This document shows, in pieces, positions 21,254-33,259 of a DNA stretch of 64,000 bases (within the stretch, counting starts at the first letter, position 1; every line of letters begins with the position of its first letter). The notes below the pieces were generated by a model. That model saw only the letters and a list, made by a program, of their open reading frames with translations. It was not told the DNA's origin and ran no database searches. This DNA comes from Metarhizium brunneum (lineage: Eukaryota; Ascomycota; Sordariomycetes; Hypocreales; Clavicipitaceae), in contig NC_089424.1 in the NCBI RefSeq assembly GCF_013426205.1, positions 868,001 through 932,000 of the forward strand. The letters run 5' to 3'. Position numbers and translations under genes: made by a program.

Positions 21254-22511
21254 AGTCAGCAATCCTACACGTGAAAATGGCTTGTGCGCTTGTGAGTCCA
21301 TACGTCATGATCTCGTCGAGGTCCATGTCTAGACCTTTCTCCCCCCATGCGCTCGAGCTCGATGCGTCCATTGCTTGTCCTGTGAACCTGAAAGATGGGG
21401 GCTCAGTAAAGGGTGTCGACTGGGGCTGAGGAGCTTGACGAATACTCCATGGACAGACCGAGAACAGATATATAAGAACGTTGGGTTCCTAAGCCATGCG
21501 TGGCGTTGGGCCTGGAGTCGCACCGCGCAAAGCCCGATACCCAACATTGAAGGCCAACGACCAACAGAGCGGGTTGGGGGGACCTGGCCACTTTTACCCC
21601 GAACTTCAGGTGAACTCAAACACCCGAGATCCTCGTCCTGCAGTGAATTTGGGGGCCAGGCCGATCATGAGACCCCTGAGGATGATGCGATTGCGTGGCA
21701 CCAAGCGGTGCAACGACCGGGCTGCATGCATGTCGGCCGCGTCGTCAGTTTCTGTCAAACAACGGCATGCCATGTGTGAGAGAAAAAAATGACAAGGCTG
21801 TGTTTATGCGTGACAGTAGCCTGTTGGTGAGCAGTGCTCGCTGTGTTCACGGAGGGTGTGCCAGGGCCACAAAGAGAAGAGAGCCAACAAGTAACACGTA
21901 GAAGCTGCTGTGTAGCAGCCTTTCTGCATAAGGGTCGGGGAAACAAGAAGACTCATTGATACTGTTGACATGTCGTTATATCTTTACTCACAGCACTCGA
22001 AGGATATTTTTAGCATGCTGGCGCATCTTGACATGAGAACTGCTCACATGTGTAAACGGCCTTGTGAATTCTAGCATTCTGGCAAAAATTGTTGCGCTGT
22101 GGTTCATTTGAGAGCTGTTTGGTATACCCTTGGACAGTAATTGAATCTCCCAACGCTAATGTACCGCTCATTTGAAGCTTCTACCTCTATAGCGGGTCGA
22201 GTTGTGGTGTGGTGTCGAGACCTGCACGGTGAGCATCGTGCCTATTCTATTGCATGGTTGGTGTGTCAGCTTTGGGACCAAAATACCTGTATATCGGGCG
22301 TGTTCAGCCGTAGATCAACTATTACTGCATGTTTTACATCTCATCATGCGTCAACGGTGCAACTCGAGAGGCGCTGGCAGCAGTTGGCTCTGCAAGGTGG
22401 AAATTAGCTTTTCGAACACGGAATGTGTTGCTCGATGAATAAAGAATGAACAACTCCATGACTTGGTTCACTGCCACTGTTGATTTTCAGTGAATAATCA
22501 GGCTCTCCAGG
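21254..22511. other. Intergenic between divergent genes
   Basis: This holds upstream sequence of the RNase-like gene and of the DUF3632-like gene. Small open frames have no support. Confidence 0.4.
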
Positions 22512-22520
22512 TATATAAAG
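22512..22520 (+). promoter_or_regulatory. TATA box
   Basis: TATATAAAG lies 103 bases upstream of ATG 22623 and is followed by a pyrimidine-rich leader, a standard arrangement for a fungal core promoter. Confidence 0.6.
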
Positions 22521-22622
22521 CCACCGGGTTGCCGTCGACAAGCTGACAATGTCCCGGGCAATCCATCCTCTCCATATCCTTTTCTTCACCTCAGATCACT
22601 ATTTTACACGTTAATCCCCATA

Positions 22623-23617
22623 ATGGCTGGACATGGACAAACAGACTTTACCCCCCTCCTCGATCGCGACCCACGCGTGAGCAAATATCTCGTTGAGAAC
22701 TTTGACTATGCAGTCAATGCGGCGTATTATGACGAACGCCACGCAGAATCGTTTGATGCGCCCCAAGGGATCACTGATTTCCAGGTACTTGTCGACCTGT
22801 ATGTCAGAAAAAGCCAACTCGCTTCAAATTCGACCATGGAGGACACATACAAGAGAATGTTCAAAGAACACGCTGAATACTTGTATTTGACGCCCGAAAC
22901 CATGCAAACCCTTTCCATAACTCTTCTCCGTCTCGCAAGCTACCTGCCCTGTACGCACCCTGGGCACATATTTTTGAAGGAAATCTTGGTGGACTTTTTC
23001 GTACACACTGCAGCCACCCAACCTGGCCAAGCGCCGACAATATTTCGAGCGGAACTGCTGGATCTATGGTCGAGATTTCGTATGTATACAACTGCGGGTT
23101 TGGCCAAGTACAGACTTTCTTACTAACGCAATTCTCCGAAAAAGGTCCCGTGCCTGGAAACAATGGAGATGGCCGCATGAAAGCACTATTGCAACCCGAC
23201 GAATGGGTAAATTTCAACTCCTTCGTCGCAATTCTATGCAATGACATGGAGATAGACTATGACAACTTTGCTTTCCAAGGGTTGGGTCTCCTCCTTCTAG
23301 ACCCCATGTCTACCCGTCTCAATCAGGCTCTGAGTGCGGATTTCGGTGCTCTTACAGCTTGTATCTGGATCCACTGCGCTGATAGTCGACTTCTCCACAG
23401 TATAAATCAATCTGATGGCCTCGTTTTCAAGGACCATTCCGGTCAGGAATGGAGCCTGGACAAACATACGTGGCTGAGGATGACACAGAATTTCGGGACT
23501 ATTCTTCGGAACATCAAAAATACCATTATTTACCAGCGTAGTAACGCAATGTGGTATCAGTTTGCGGAAAAGGGGCAGAATGTCAATTCAGGGTCCGATC
23601 AGAATATGGCATTGTGA
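22623..23617 (+). CDS. DUF3632-like protein, 309 aa
   Basis: Two exons, 22623-23079 and 23145-23617, join across a 65-base intron (GTATGT donor, TACTAAC branch site, AAAAAG acceptor). The all-helical protein has no signal peptide. After the intron, D-E-W-V-N-F-N-S-F-V-A and the following acidic L-rich helix match my memory of the DUF3632 family of fungal proteins (E-W-x-N-x-N-x-F-x-A-R-L). The length is typical. The function is unknown; such genes are often multicopy and variable between strains, which fits this accessory region. It has its own TATA box and leader. Assignment is from motif recall, not a search. Confidence 0.75.
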
Positions 23618-23904
23618 TTGGACACGACGGTACTGCCGACAAGACAACCTGTGGAGGCATTGGATTCAGAAGGTTCCATTTTAAGGATCGAGGAAGCTGC
23701 ACCGATGCATGTTGGCGAGACTTTGGACCGTGGTTTTTGGGACAACACCATCGATGGAAACAGAGCGGGGGAGGACGAGATTCAGGAAAATTGAAGGATG
23801 GAGGAAGTTGCATCACTTCAACAGTGTGTGACAAGGGCATGATACTGGAATCGAATGAATAGTTCAACATCAATTCAACAAGCAACTTCATTGTGTCAAG
23901 AATC

Positions 23905-23990
23905 GTTGGTTTTCCACAGGGTCTTGAGGGACCAGAGCTCTCTATAAGTGCAAGAATTGAGTGATGGCTAGTGCCTGAGGCGGCCCTCGC
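23905..23990 (-). repeat. MITE-like fragment, copy D
   Basis: The segment TTGGTTTTCC, then TCTTGAGGGACCAGAG, CTCTATAA and GCGGCCCTCG matches the reverse strand of copy B over about 85 bases. It lacks one end. It lies just past the stop codon of the DUF3632-like gene. Confidence 0.6.
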
Positions 23991-26900
23991 TCAATGTCCG
24001 ACTCCGGTCTCTCGTGATGGCTTTCTTTGTTGTTTTGTAACCTTTGATGGCTGATACCTTTTGTTTCAGCTGTGTGTATTGATCCGCTAGATGGGACGCT
24101 AGATACAAGTTGCAGCGGTGCAAAGTTCCCATACCAAACATGTCCAACTGTGCTTTTTTAAGAAGTCAAACGAGCTGTTGGTCGCGTGCTCACGACGCGT
24201 GACCTTGAGACTCATGAGTGGCAAGGACGAGCTGCGAACAAAGGATGCGTCGCATGTGAAGGAGGACTAGACAAGGCAGGCGTTTTACAACTGGCAGGAA
24301 TTTGTTTCATTGTTGAAAGCGGAAGCGCGACGTCGATGGATGGATAAGCCACGGTGGGGATGCACGGCAACAGCCGGCCGTCCCGCGAATCATGTTTGCC
24401 GCATGTGGAATCAAGAAACGGAAATGGCAACAAGAGACGTCAACTGGTACCAGACATGTCTGGTATGCTCCCGTTGATGTCATATACTCCACCTCCCCCA
24501 ACCCCGTGTACGCTCAAACCTTGCTGGACGCGAGTAACCCTTTTGTTCATGGCACCACGTGCTTCCAAAGGGAAATCCAGTTTACACCACGTCCAGGTTG
24601 ACTCGTAACATGCAGGCCGCCGGATTTGTGCCTGTGCGTGGCAATACAATGGAGAAGCTGTTTCAGCACATGAACAATGAATCTTGGGCCGGAGTTTCTC
24701 CAGCCCCTTGAGGACTTTGCCCTGTTTTTTTTTATCCTTTGCAGGAGCAAGCGCATCAATCCTTTCTCTCAGCAACCTACTCAGTCAGAGCCTCTATGTC
24801 TGGTCGCTTTAATTGTTCCGCCTTGCCGCATCATCCTCACTGGCATCACGCCGCACCATCACAAGACTCTTAATTGCCGCTGCTCATTTCGATCGCCTCA
24901 AAGGTCAACTGCAGTGAGCGTCATCCGAGTCCTTGAATGTTTATTTCGAGACGGAACCACGAACCGCCCGCGAGCTGCGTATCCCCGCCTCCGCGTCAGC
25001 ACTGAGCGCAGTCATGGCAGACAAGTACGACTGCGAAGCTCCTCCCGTCAACGACATCACCCGCACGCACGATTTCGAGCAACACACTTCCAGCGTTCAA
25101 GAGACAATGGGTGTTCCCCTGTCCGGGCAAATCATGTCGGCGCGAACTGCACATGACCATGTTCGAGAAGAATTTGGTCCCTGAAGGTGGTTGGCAAACT
25201 GCTACCAAGGCTGCATTTGAGGTGGCTATATTGCATCAAATGCGCATGCACCGAGTCTATATCTGGCCGTCTTCAAGTGCGAGTCTGTCAAGTATACCTG
25301 CCGCTTTAGCCATTAGAATGCTAACAGAAGCCGCACTGATAGGAGAGAGACCAAATTAGCCATGGTGTCGAGGCAAAGCACCATTTGGCGACGAAAAGCA
25401 CGACAGGATAACACGGAGCAAACTTTAAGAGCACGGGATACTATCTATGAGCAGCCCTGGGCATATGAAGTCGTCATTTAAAGGATTCTTGTTCTAGGTG
25501 CAGCCGCTTGGTAGCTCGACCCGATCCTAGCCCGCTGTGCATCTTAAAACTTGGCTTCGGATTCCGACATGCCCTCTTCTTGCCTTCACCGTACCGCACA
25601 AAAAAGTGTGTAGCTGCCCCAAGTTCGCTGCACTTGTTGGAGCTGTCGTTCTCTTCTCCGTCTTGTTCAGCATTATATGCTGGACGGTTCCCGACAGAGG
25701 TTGACCGTATCGCCTAAGAGAACATGGATGGCGAGGGCGTAAATCACGCTCAGCCGGCACGACTCGTTTACCATAGAACATTTACACCTTGGCAAACGCG
25801 CCCTACATGGATAAACATGTGGCAGCGCGAAGCAGGTCAGGTAGACGAGAGTTTGGGCGCCGTGGGTAGATGCAATCGACGTTCTGCATGTTGGCAATCC
25901 GCAATGAAGGCAACTTTTATCATTGCTCGTCTACTCGGTGCTTTGCTCTGCCCTTGGCGTGAATTACCGTCACATGCGTAAGAAAGGGTTGTGTTCACTA
26001 CCGATCGGCCGAGACGTACATCTTGGTGCCTTGTTTCGACGGACTCCGGGCCGCGCTGGTGTTGTTGAGATGGTCACTACATTTTGGGGACTTCTTCGCC
26101 ATGCAGCCTTTGTTTCTCACCGACATTTGACTTGAATAACCCATCTGCGTCGTTATTCAAGCTACATGCTATCGAGATGGTCAAGTAGATGGCCTGAATT
26201 GAGGTGTGAATATGCCTACCCGGGCGTAGGAGCGGCATTGAGTGCCTCAAGCGTGACCTCGCAGCATGCACGATGTGATGCTTCGGGCATGCCATCACCT
26301 TAGCGTGGCTGCCAGAACTGCCGCAGTCATTATTTCAGTGACATGGACATATATACACTCACTTTTGTGAGCTGTTAGGCCATGTTCTACATGTATAGGT
26401 GTAGGTGCCGGCGAAGAACACGGCAAGACATCTGGCCGGACCTCTTGGGTGTGTGTCCTGAGTCTGGTGTCGCTTCATTCAGCTTCATGCCAGCAATACT
26501 GATAGAATCCCTCGACATGCCTGTCAAGTTCATGTTGTGGTCTCACAGGCTGCTGCTCACCATCATGGTGTCTCGCTGGCTATGTCTGCGACTTGAGTGC
26601 ATAACCGACTGGGGAGCAATCATCAGCACTATATGCAGAGTGCTGTAAAAGAGTCAAACCAACCAGATGGCGTTAGCATCTTGTCATCCTCACAGCTTAT
26701 CCCGCCCGCCACTCAGCCACTGCCCCAAGGCCAGCTTGTGACTTTACCTAAAGTTCCAAGAAGCGTCCAGTGCCTGCTCGTGGACTGCCAAGGCTAGGGG
26801 TACCACCATGATATATATGCTAGATATGTGCAATTCGTTAAAATGGGCGCAGAAAAGCTGTCTCCCACGTGCTCTGGCCAAGTTGAGTTCGCAAATCAGA

Positions 26901-27140
26901 AGAGTCCAGCATCCATCGCTCTGTCCCGCCGATGACTCTCCCCGGACATGTGCATGTCGTAGAAACTGCAACGGCGGCCCAGCACTGCGCAAATGACCGG
27001 TTCTGATTGCGAATGCATTTCGCATCGGGCTTTCACGTGCGCGGACAGAAATATAGACAAAAGAAAAAGACAAGTTACATGGCGTGCCTTGGTAGAATCC
27101 AAGCCAAGCAGGATGGTGTCTTGGTCGTCTTTCAGTTTAG
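23991..27140. other. Long gene-poor stretch; one possible short ORF
   Basis: About 3.1 kb without a confident gene. A 56-codon frame at 25015-25184 (starting MADKYDCEAPP) follows a pyrimidine-rich leader-like stretch and looks like the start of a protein that was cut short. No continuation by splicing was found. Other frames have no support. Confidence 0.35.
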
Positions 27141-27149
27141 TATATAAAG
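27141..27149 (+). promoter_or_regulatory. TATA box
   Basis: TATATAAAG lies 76 bases upstream of the downstream gene's ATG (27225). An A-rich leader ending CACCCATC precedes that ATG. Confidence 0.6.
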
Positions 27150-27224
27150 CCCTAAATGCCAGCTTCAAGGCATAGTAATATCTTTTCCTTAATAAAGTGT
27201 AGTCAAAAAAAATCAACACCCATC

Positions 27225-28109
27225 ATGCGTTATATGTCGGCTCTCTTCCTATCCGCCATCCTCCGCGGTTTTGTTTCAGGGCAAGACGTAGACGAGACAA
27301 AACCAGCGCCCCCTGAAGCCGCAGCATACGAGATTAGAATACCCATTGGCAACATCTCCTCCCACCCCAGCGGCACTACTCCCCTCGGATCTTCAGGAAT
27401 CTTCGACGTCCTCACGTCGAAATCGTGGTCCCGCAACTCCAACCTAGCCGCGCAGTACTACCAAGACGGCACCGTCCACAACTGGCTGCGAAACGAAGAG
27501 AAGCCCAAAATGTCCATCATCAAAGTATGCGGCAATTACTTCTACGCCCCCAACATCTACTGGAAAGGCGGCCTCACCGGAAAGCACCTGCACCAGGACA
27601 ACAAGCGCAACCAGAAGCAGTTCTACGCGGGCGTCACCCAGGCCACCCACGAAGTCAACGGCGAGTTTGTCACGCGCGACAAGCCCATCGAGATCATGAC
27701 GGAGAGGACCAGCTCCGCGTGCGGCTCCATCAGCTTCTCGTGGAAGAGCAAGGGAAACTGGGGCAGACTGGGCGACATCATGGACCACTTTCTGAGGATT
27801 TGGTTCGCGCCCCAGGATACTTGTGCCGTGTCGCCCTCACACGGCGGCGGCAATGGGCTGCTGTGCGCGCTGCCGTGTGACCCTATTAGCCCGATGTGGT
27901 TCCAGTCGACGAATCTTTATGTGAGGCAGACGAGGTGGGTGAATGGCAAGCAATTGTACTCGAGTGTGTACAAGCTGCGCGGGCAGTTTAATAGCGGTGA
28001 CGGCAATGGCGGCTTGAAAAACCCGACTTGGCTGAATGCGCAGTGCGATGGGGATAGGTTGTACTTTAAGGATACTCCCAACGATGCTACGTATGTGGTA
28101 TTTTGGTAG
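27225..28109 (+). CDS. Secreted protein of unknown family, 294 aa
   Basis: This is a single exon with a clear signal peptide (MRYMSALFLSAILRGFVSG, cleavage before Q20 or so). The mature protein has about six Cys (motifs VCGNYF, SACGSIS, DTCAV, LLCALPCD, AQCDGD) and many aromatic residues, suggesting a compact, disulfide-stabilised extracellular fold. An N-glycosylation site (NISS) lies near residue 45. No catalytic motif or named family was recognised. Codon use is strongly C/G-biased in the middle, typical of well-expressed fungal genes. It is convergent with the second secreted gene at 29178-30605. A secreted effector or a cell-surface binding protein are both possible; neither can be shown here. 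Confidence 0.75.
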   Translation: MRYMSALFLSAILRGFVSGQDVDETKPAPPEAAAYEIRIPIGNISSHPSGTTPLGSSGIFDVLTSKSWSRNSNLAAQYYQDGTVHNWLRNEEKPKMSIIKVCGNYFYAPNIYWKGGLTGKHLHQDNKRNQKQFYAGVTQATHEVNGEFVTRDKPIEIMTERTSSACGSISFSWKSKGNWGRLGDIMDHFLRIWFAPQDTCAVSPSHGGGNGLLCALPCDPISPMWFQSTNLYVRQTRWVNGKQLYSSVYKLRGQFNSGDGNGGLKNPTWLNAQCDGDRLYFKDTPNDATYVVFW

Positions 28110-29177
28110 GCGATTGCGTGGAGGAGGAGTCGCTGTTTTGGTCTCGCGGTGCTTTTAGTCTGATGCAAGATGGACTGACTGCGTATGGGCTCATTCAATT
28201 GTCATTTTTATTGATCATGTGTTCGAGATTTAATTTTATGGAGAATGTGATTTCTGATATAGTATGCAAATGTTGACAAGCATGGCACTCAAGTCTTCTA
28301 CGTGTCACATGCTCGAGGCCGGCTTGTCATTATGACGCTGTGGTCAATCTCTTGATGTTGCTTTGAACGGAGGCTATTCTTGGATAAGTTTTGGGTGGTT
28401 TTTTGAACTATTTAGCTGTCTGCACTTTCTTTCTTTGGGGTGCCTGTGTATAGACATGTCTGTGGGAAAAATGATATTGTCGTATGTGAACTTACATCAT
28501 CTTTTAATCGTCTAAAGGTGACCAGATCTCCCTGATATTGGTTTCATGCCATTGAGGTCACAGAAAACGAAAAAAATATTTGTCAGCGTTAGCAAAAGCA
28601 AAAAGTGGAAGCATACAGTGGTCCGTCTCGGGTGAATTGCGTTGGTGCTCGGAGCAATCCGAAAGGGGTAATATTTTTCGGCACTCCGGGTCAAGCGGGA
28701 CCGGCGAAGGAACCGCGCCGGCGTGGGGTTCCGTTCTGGATAACATATCCGTCACTCCACCTTCAGGATCGTACCCAGGCGGGGACAAGCGAATGCGACT
28801 TACAAGGTCGATTATTTACAGTTGACCAGAGTGCCTCGGTACTTCAAAATTGCTCGCAGCAATGTATTTCCGCTATGCCACTTGATCCCTGAAGCCTTGC
28901 TCTCGTATATACTCATACCCTCCGAAGTTATTATGAATAATGTTTTCAAATTCAAGGAGGCAAGCCTAGAAGATGTAAAGTATATAGTGCTATATTTCTA
29001 CTATAGTGACTATACTAGAAGAAGGCGCACCAACACACCACGCAGCAGCTCGTTAAATTCACCAAGCAAACACAAAACTCGAGTGCACCCCAGCACTCGC
29101 GGCTACTCTCCCATCTATTGTGCACCGAAAATGGTAATCAAGTCCAGCAGTTGAGTAGCCTAAATAGCCATACAGAC
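28110..29177. other. Intergenic, convergent 3' flanks
   Basis: 1.07 kb between the two convergent secreted-protein genes. Some T-rich patches; no repeat or RNA gene identified. Confidence 0.4.
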
Positions 29178-30605
29178 CTAGGCCTTGCCCTCACCCTCAG
29201 GCACACAGACGGCAGTATAATAAGGGCCGCCAGGTACCCGGTGCGACTTGATCTTGACGCACTCGCTACTTTTTGTCGGCTGCTCAGTCGGTCTCCAGTC
29301 TTCTCTTCTGCACTTTTCCTTCTCTTCCCAATCATTCCTCATGCAGTACAGAAACTTGCTATACACATTCCTGCAAGACTGCCGAGGATGGAAACACTCC
29401 GACTCCTCCTTTTGCAGTCGCTCCTCCCTCTCCTGCTCCTCCTCGGCCTTAGTCTTCATCCGCCCGATTCTATAAGTCCAGCCGGCTAGATCGCACGCCT
29501 TCTTGGCTGCCTCAGAGTCGTCCATGCAGTACTGAAAGTTCAACGGATCTCCTAAACGCTTACCCAAGCTGCCGCAAACCCACCGGGGGCGAATACATGC
29601 CGCTTCTTCCCTGCGCATCTGCTCTTCCCTCTCCTTCTCGGGCAGTCCGTTTCTGTCAAGCTCGTTGGTGCACCTTTCTCGCAGTTCCTTGCCGATATCC
29701 GTCTTGGCATCGTACGCGTAGGACGTATCGCAGTCTTTCTTGTCGTGCCAAAACTTGCATCTCTTAACGGATGTGCTCCAGAATACACTACTCTCGTCTT
29801 TGAAGGGTATGCACAACTTTGTGTTTGGCTTGTAGTACACCATGACATTTCCCGTCGTGTCAAACGGCGATGACCGGGTTCCGGACGCGCCGTAGATGGG
29901 GTTCGTTCGTAGCCACCGGCCGAAGCTTGTGTCGGCGCCAAACAAGCCGCCTGGTTTCATATTGGCCATTATGAAGTCGTACGCGACTGTCGCCGCCCCT
30001 CCGGCAGTACCCGAAGCTCCGCCTAGGCCGAATTTGCTCTTGGTCACGGAGGGTGCGGCTTTGAGAGCATTGTATAGGCCGGTTACTGTTCCAGGCGCAT
30101 CTCTCGATAGCCCCATGAGGAAGTCCTTGAGGTTCTCTTGGTTAACGTTGCCGTTTTCGTCTGCGTACTTGGCGATGAGCTCGGTGGCGTTGCTATCGCC
30201 GTCGTCGGCGTACTTGCACCAAACCTACAAGCATCAGGTACATTAGCACGGTGTCAATACCTGCAGACGGACCTTTCCCCTTCTACCACGGATTGTACAT
30301 ACCTGCGGAGACTTCATGGCTGTGTCAAGGCTCCCAGACGTACTGAATTGCATGCCGAGCTTCTCGCAAAACTTTGCCCCGTCTTCACGCGACTGGAGGG
30401 TTTTGGGAGGAACAGCTGGGTCAGAACGACATGTCGCTGCAATTCCTTCATCAGTTACCTTGATGGTATCAGCTTCAAGCCCGATGATGGCGCAGTATTC
30501 TTTAAGAGGTTCTCCCCCGTAGTCTGTCTCCCGCTTGTCGATCTTGGCAGGGCTTCCGGCGGTCAGTCCGGTCAGCAGAGTGACTAGTGTGATTGAAAGC
30601 TTCAT
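29178..30605 (-). CDS. Secreted protein with duplicated four-Cys module, 449 aa
   Basis: Exon 1 (30605-30303) and exon 2 (30224-29178) join in phase across a 78-base intron (GTATGT donor, TTGTAG acceptor). The N-terminus is a signal peptide (MKLSITLVTLLTGLTAG) followed by a propeptide ending in the Kex2 site DKR. The middle (residues about 100-250) is Gly/Ala-rich. The C-terminal part holds two copies of one module: a Glu/Arg-rich helix, then C-x6-C, a spacer, YCM and a final Cys (C311, C318, C334, C345 and C378, C385, C395, C406). I do not recognise the family. Kex2 processing and the signal peptide indicate secretion. It is convergent with the 294-aa secreted protein. Confidence 0.75.
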
Positions 30606-32183
30606 CGTGGTTCAATATTTGCCGTATAAAGACGTCGAGTTACTCAACAGAGTTCCAGACAAGTGCAGGGTATGAGCTCGTATTTGTGTTGACTTTGCAG
30701 TACGAATAATGAAAGAATGTTGTTGATGGGTTTATTTTCTCTTGACATCGGGTTGACTTTATATACATGTACCTGTGCTTATACATTGGCGTCCGCATCT
30801 GTGAATCTCTTCATCCTTACTTACATGCCAAGCCAACACCGGGTTCTTCTTCTATGCGTCATCGTACTATCATGCAGCATCGTTCCATTATGCGATTTCG
30901 TTCGTTGCTGCATCGGTAAGAGCCATTGCTGAACCTTGCTTCTTACGAACAGTGCCCTATCATGTGTCGGGCTCGCCTGCGAAAAACTGTCTTTACTCTA
31001 TTTGCCGTAATTTCAGGATCACTTGGGTCAAATTAGCCTCGAGACGTTGCGGCCTTGACGTACAATCTTCTTGTCCATCATTCGACTTGGCATGAAATGC
31101 CAAAGCCTAAAGTCAGGCTATCAAGACCGGGAATATTCCGCAGACACCACGACTTTTTATGCGTCATGTTGTAGCTTACAGACGTTAGTTTTAGTTGCCA
31201 ACTTCGCCCTGTCCGTAAACCCGTTGCCTGAAATTTGCTTTGTTAAATTTACCTTGCATGGATACCCCAGGATCGTTCGCGGACCACCCTCTAGGCTTAT
31301 TAGGTGGGCTTCACTGACATCTTAGAACAGATCGGGTATAGGTGATTGTTCAGGGTCCCGGGGTCTGTCACAGAGAACAGAACTTCCCCAGATTGCACTT
31401 AGGAACGGCCGGCCGCGGAGTGCGAGCCCAGTGATGAACTGATGCCCGCGCCCTGACGAGCTGGGGGGGACAACTGACATTCGCATGATGAACTACTTGA
31501 CTATTGATGTTGACTAGAGGCCCCTGCAGGCATTCCGAGACACGTGGCCGCTCTGCGCCTCCCGGCGTCTGCTGAGGCTTCCGACGTTGCAGTGCCGGAG
31601 TATACGCCAAGAGTCCAAGAGTTTCGGCGTTGGTTTAGATAAACTCAATTGCTACAAAGCTATCTTGACCAACAGTCAGCAGATTCTGGCTTGTGTGCCC
31701 CGCTATAGTGCATTACAAAGTACAGATTGAAAGCATGGACTGACACTGACTTGCGCAATAGGTGTTCCCTCCCATTGGCGTCCAGGGTGACTTGCGATGG
31801 GTAATGCTACGAGTACACTCCGGTCTAGTTCTTACCTGCCATGTCGCAGAGAATACTCTGCTTTAACTATGCCCAATTCCTTCAGATACCACACGTGGCG
31901 CCTGTGATTGAACCGGTAACTTGAAGTTACACAAGCTTCACAGGCGTCGCACAGTCACGGCAACTACAACGAGCAAAGGGACAAAATGCGCACATATAGA
32001 GTTGAATATTTGCGATAATCGGCCACGGGCCGCTATTTTAAGATGTTTGGGCTAGTTCAACGCTTAAACCTAACATCCGTCCTGGCAGCAACCTAGCATC
32101 TCTCAACATGTCCAAGTACCCTGTTTCCGCTCTAGACTAAAGAAAGATAGCAAAGTCCCGGCATCAGCATCTTGCAAAGCCGA
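30606..32183. other. Intergenic
   Basis: The first about 300 bases are the upstream region of the secreted protein. Nothing else assignable was found. Confidence 0.4.
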
Positions 32184-33259
32184 CTACTTGGGAGGCCCAG
32201 CCCCCATGAGTGCCTTGACAGCATGGAAATTGTCGAGAACAGAACCCGCCTCCAAAGGCGCCCAAAGAGCGTCAATCTTGGCCGCCACCGCGGCACTCAG
32301 AGGGCCCTTCTTGATCGCCGCGAGGTTCCTCTTCCACTGCTCAACAGTCGATGCACCAATAATCATGCCGTCGCCCTTGGAGGCATCTAGGGCAGAGTTG
32401 TACGCCAGCCAGCGATATGCCATTTCCACGCCCGAAATGCCCTCGGCCTTGGCAATCTCGTGCCACTTGTCCAGCGCCTCGAGTGCCGCAGGCTTGTTGT
32501 ACTGGAACTGGTACAGCTTTCCGAAAAGCCCTGCCTTGTTCCAGCGGCCCTGGAGGGACTGGTCGCGGAACTGCTGCGACGTCTTGGCGAAGAAGCCGCC
32601 CGCGATGGGACTGTACGCCACAAACGCAATATTGTGCTTGCGCAGAACGGGGAGCAGTTGCGTCTCGGGCAGACGCGCAATGGCGTTGTAGCTGCCCTGG
32701 AACACGGAGGGAACCACAAAGCCTTTGCTTCGGCATATCTGAACAACTTGCTCGATTTGCTCGCCGGTGTGGTTGGAAATGCCAAACCGTTTGAAGACGC
32801 CCTCTTTGTAAAGACCGTCAATGGCAGCAAGCGTCTCTTCGAAGGGGACGCGTGCATCCGGAGCTTGCAGGTACAGAACGTCGACCTAAGGGTGGGAAAG
32901 TAATAAATTAGCTTTGCAAAGCTGCAAGTTCGCACTCTGGCAAATAAATACCAACGTACCTGCTCTACGTCTAGCTTGTTCAGGCAGTCTTTGGCCTGGG
33001 CAATGACATTGTCTTTTGTCGCGGTCAGCATTGGGTGAGCACCACCCGTCACCTTGGTGGAAATAGAGAAATGCGACGCGAAGTTGAGCTGGCCCAAGTA
33101 GTCCTGGCACTCGCGGAAGGCAACGGCGGTATCGACTCCGCTGATGGCGTCTTTGCTCCCCAGCAAGGCGTCGAGCCATGGCTTGACGTCTTCGGCCGAC
33201 TTGTAGCCCTGGTCTGCGTTGAACAGAACGGTACCGAAATAAATCTTTGGCGCGGCCAT
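32184..33259 (-). CDS. Aldo-keto reductase (AKR7/aflatoxin-aldehyde-reductase type), 333 aa, altered active site
   Basis: Exon 1 (33259-32960) and exon 2 (32885-32184) join in phase across a 74-base intron (GTACGT donor, CCTTAG acceptor). The protein is a full-length AKR barrel: IYFGTVLF at the N-terminus, V-D-T-A, I-S-T-K-V, R-F-G-I-S-N-H, F-Q-G-S-Y-N, F-V-A-Y-S-P-I-A-G-G and an I-I-G-A-S NADPH-binding C-terminal part. Of the catalytic tetrad, Asp (VDTA) and Lys (STK) are present. The Tyr expected five residues after the Asp is Phe, and the His of the usual Y-L-H-A-P-D motif is Gln (YLQAPD). It may be a reductase with changed activity or a cofactor-binding protein. Cytosolic; no signal peptide. 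Confidence 0.9.

Noticed and set aside
25015..25184. 56-codon frame starting MADKYDCEAPP
   Set aside because: It looks like a genuine N-terminus with a leader, but no continuation was found; kept only as a note in the intergenic entry.
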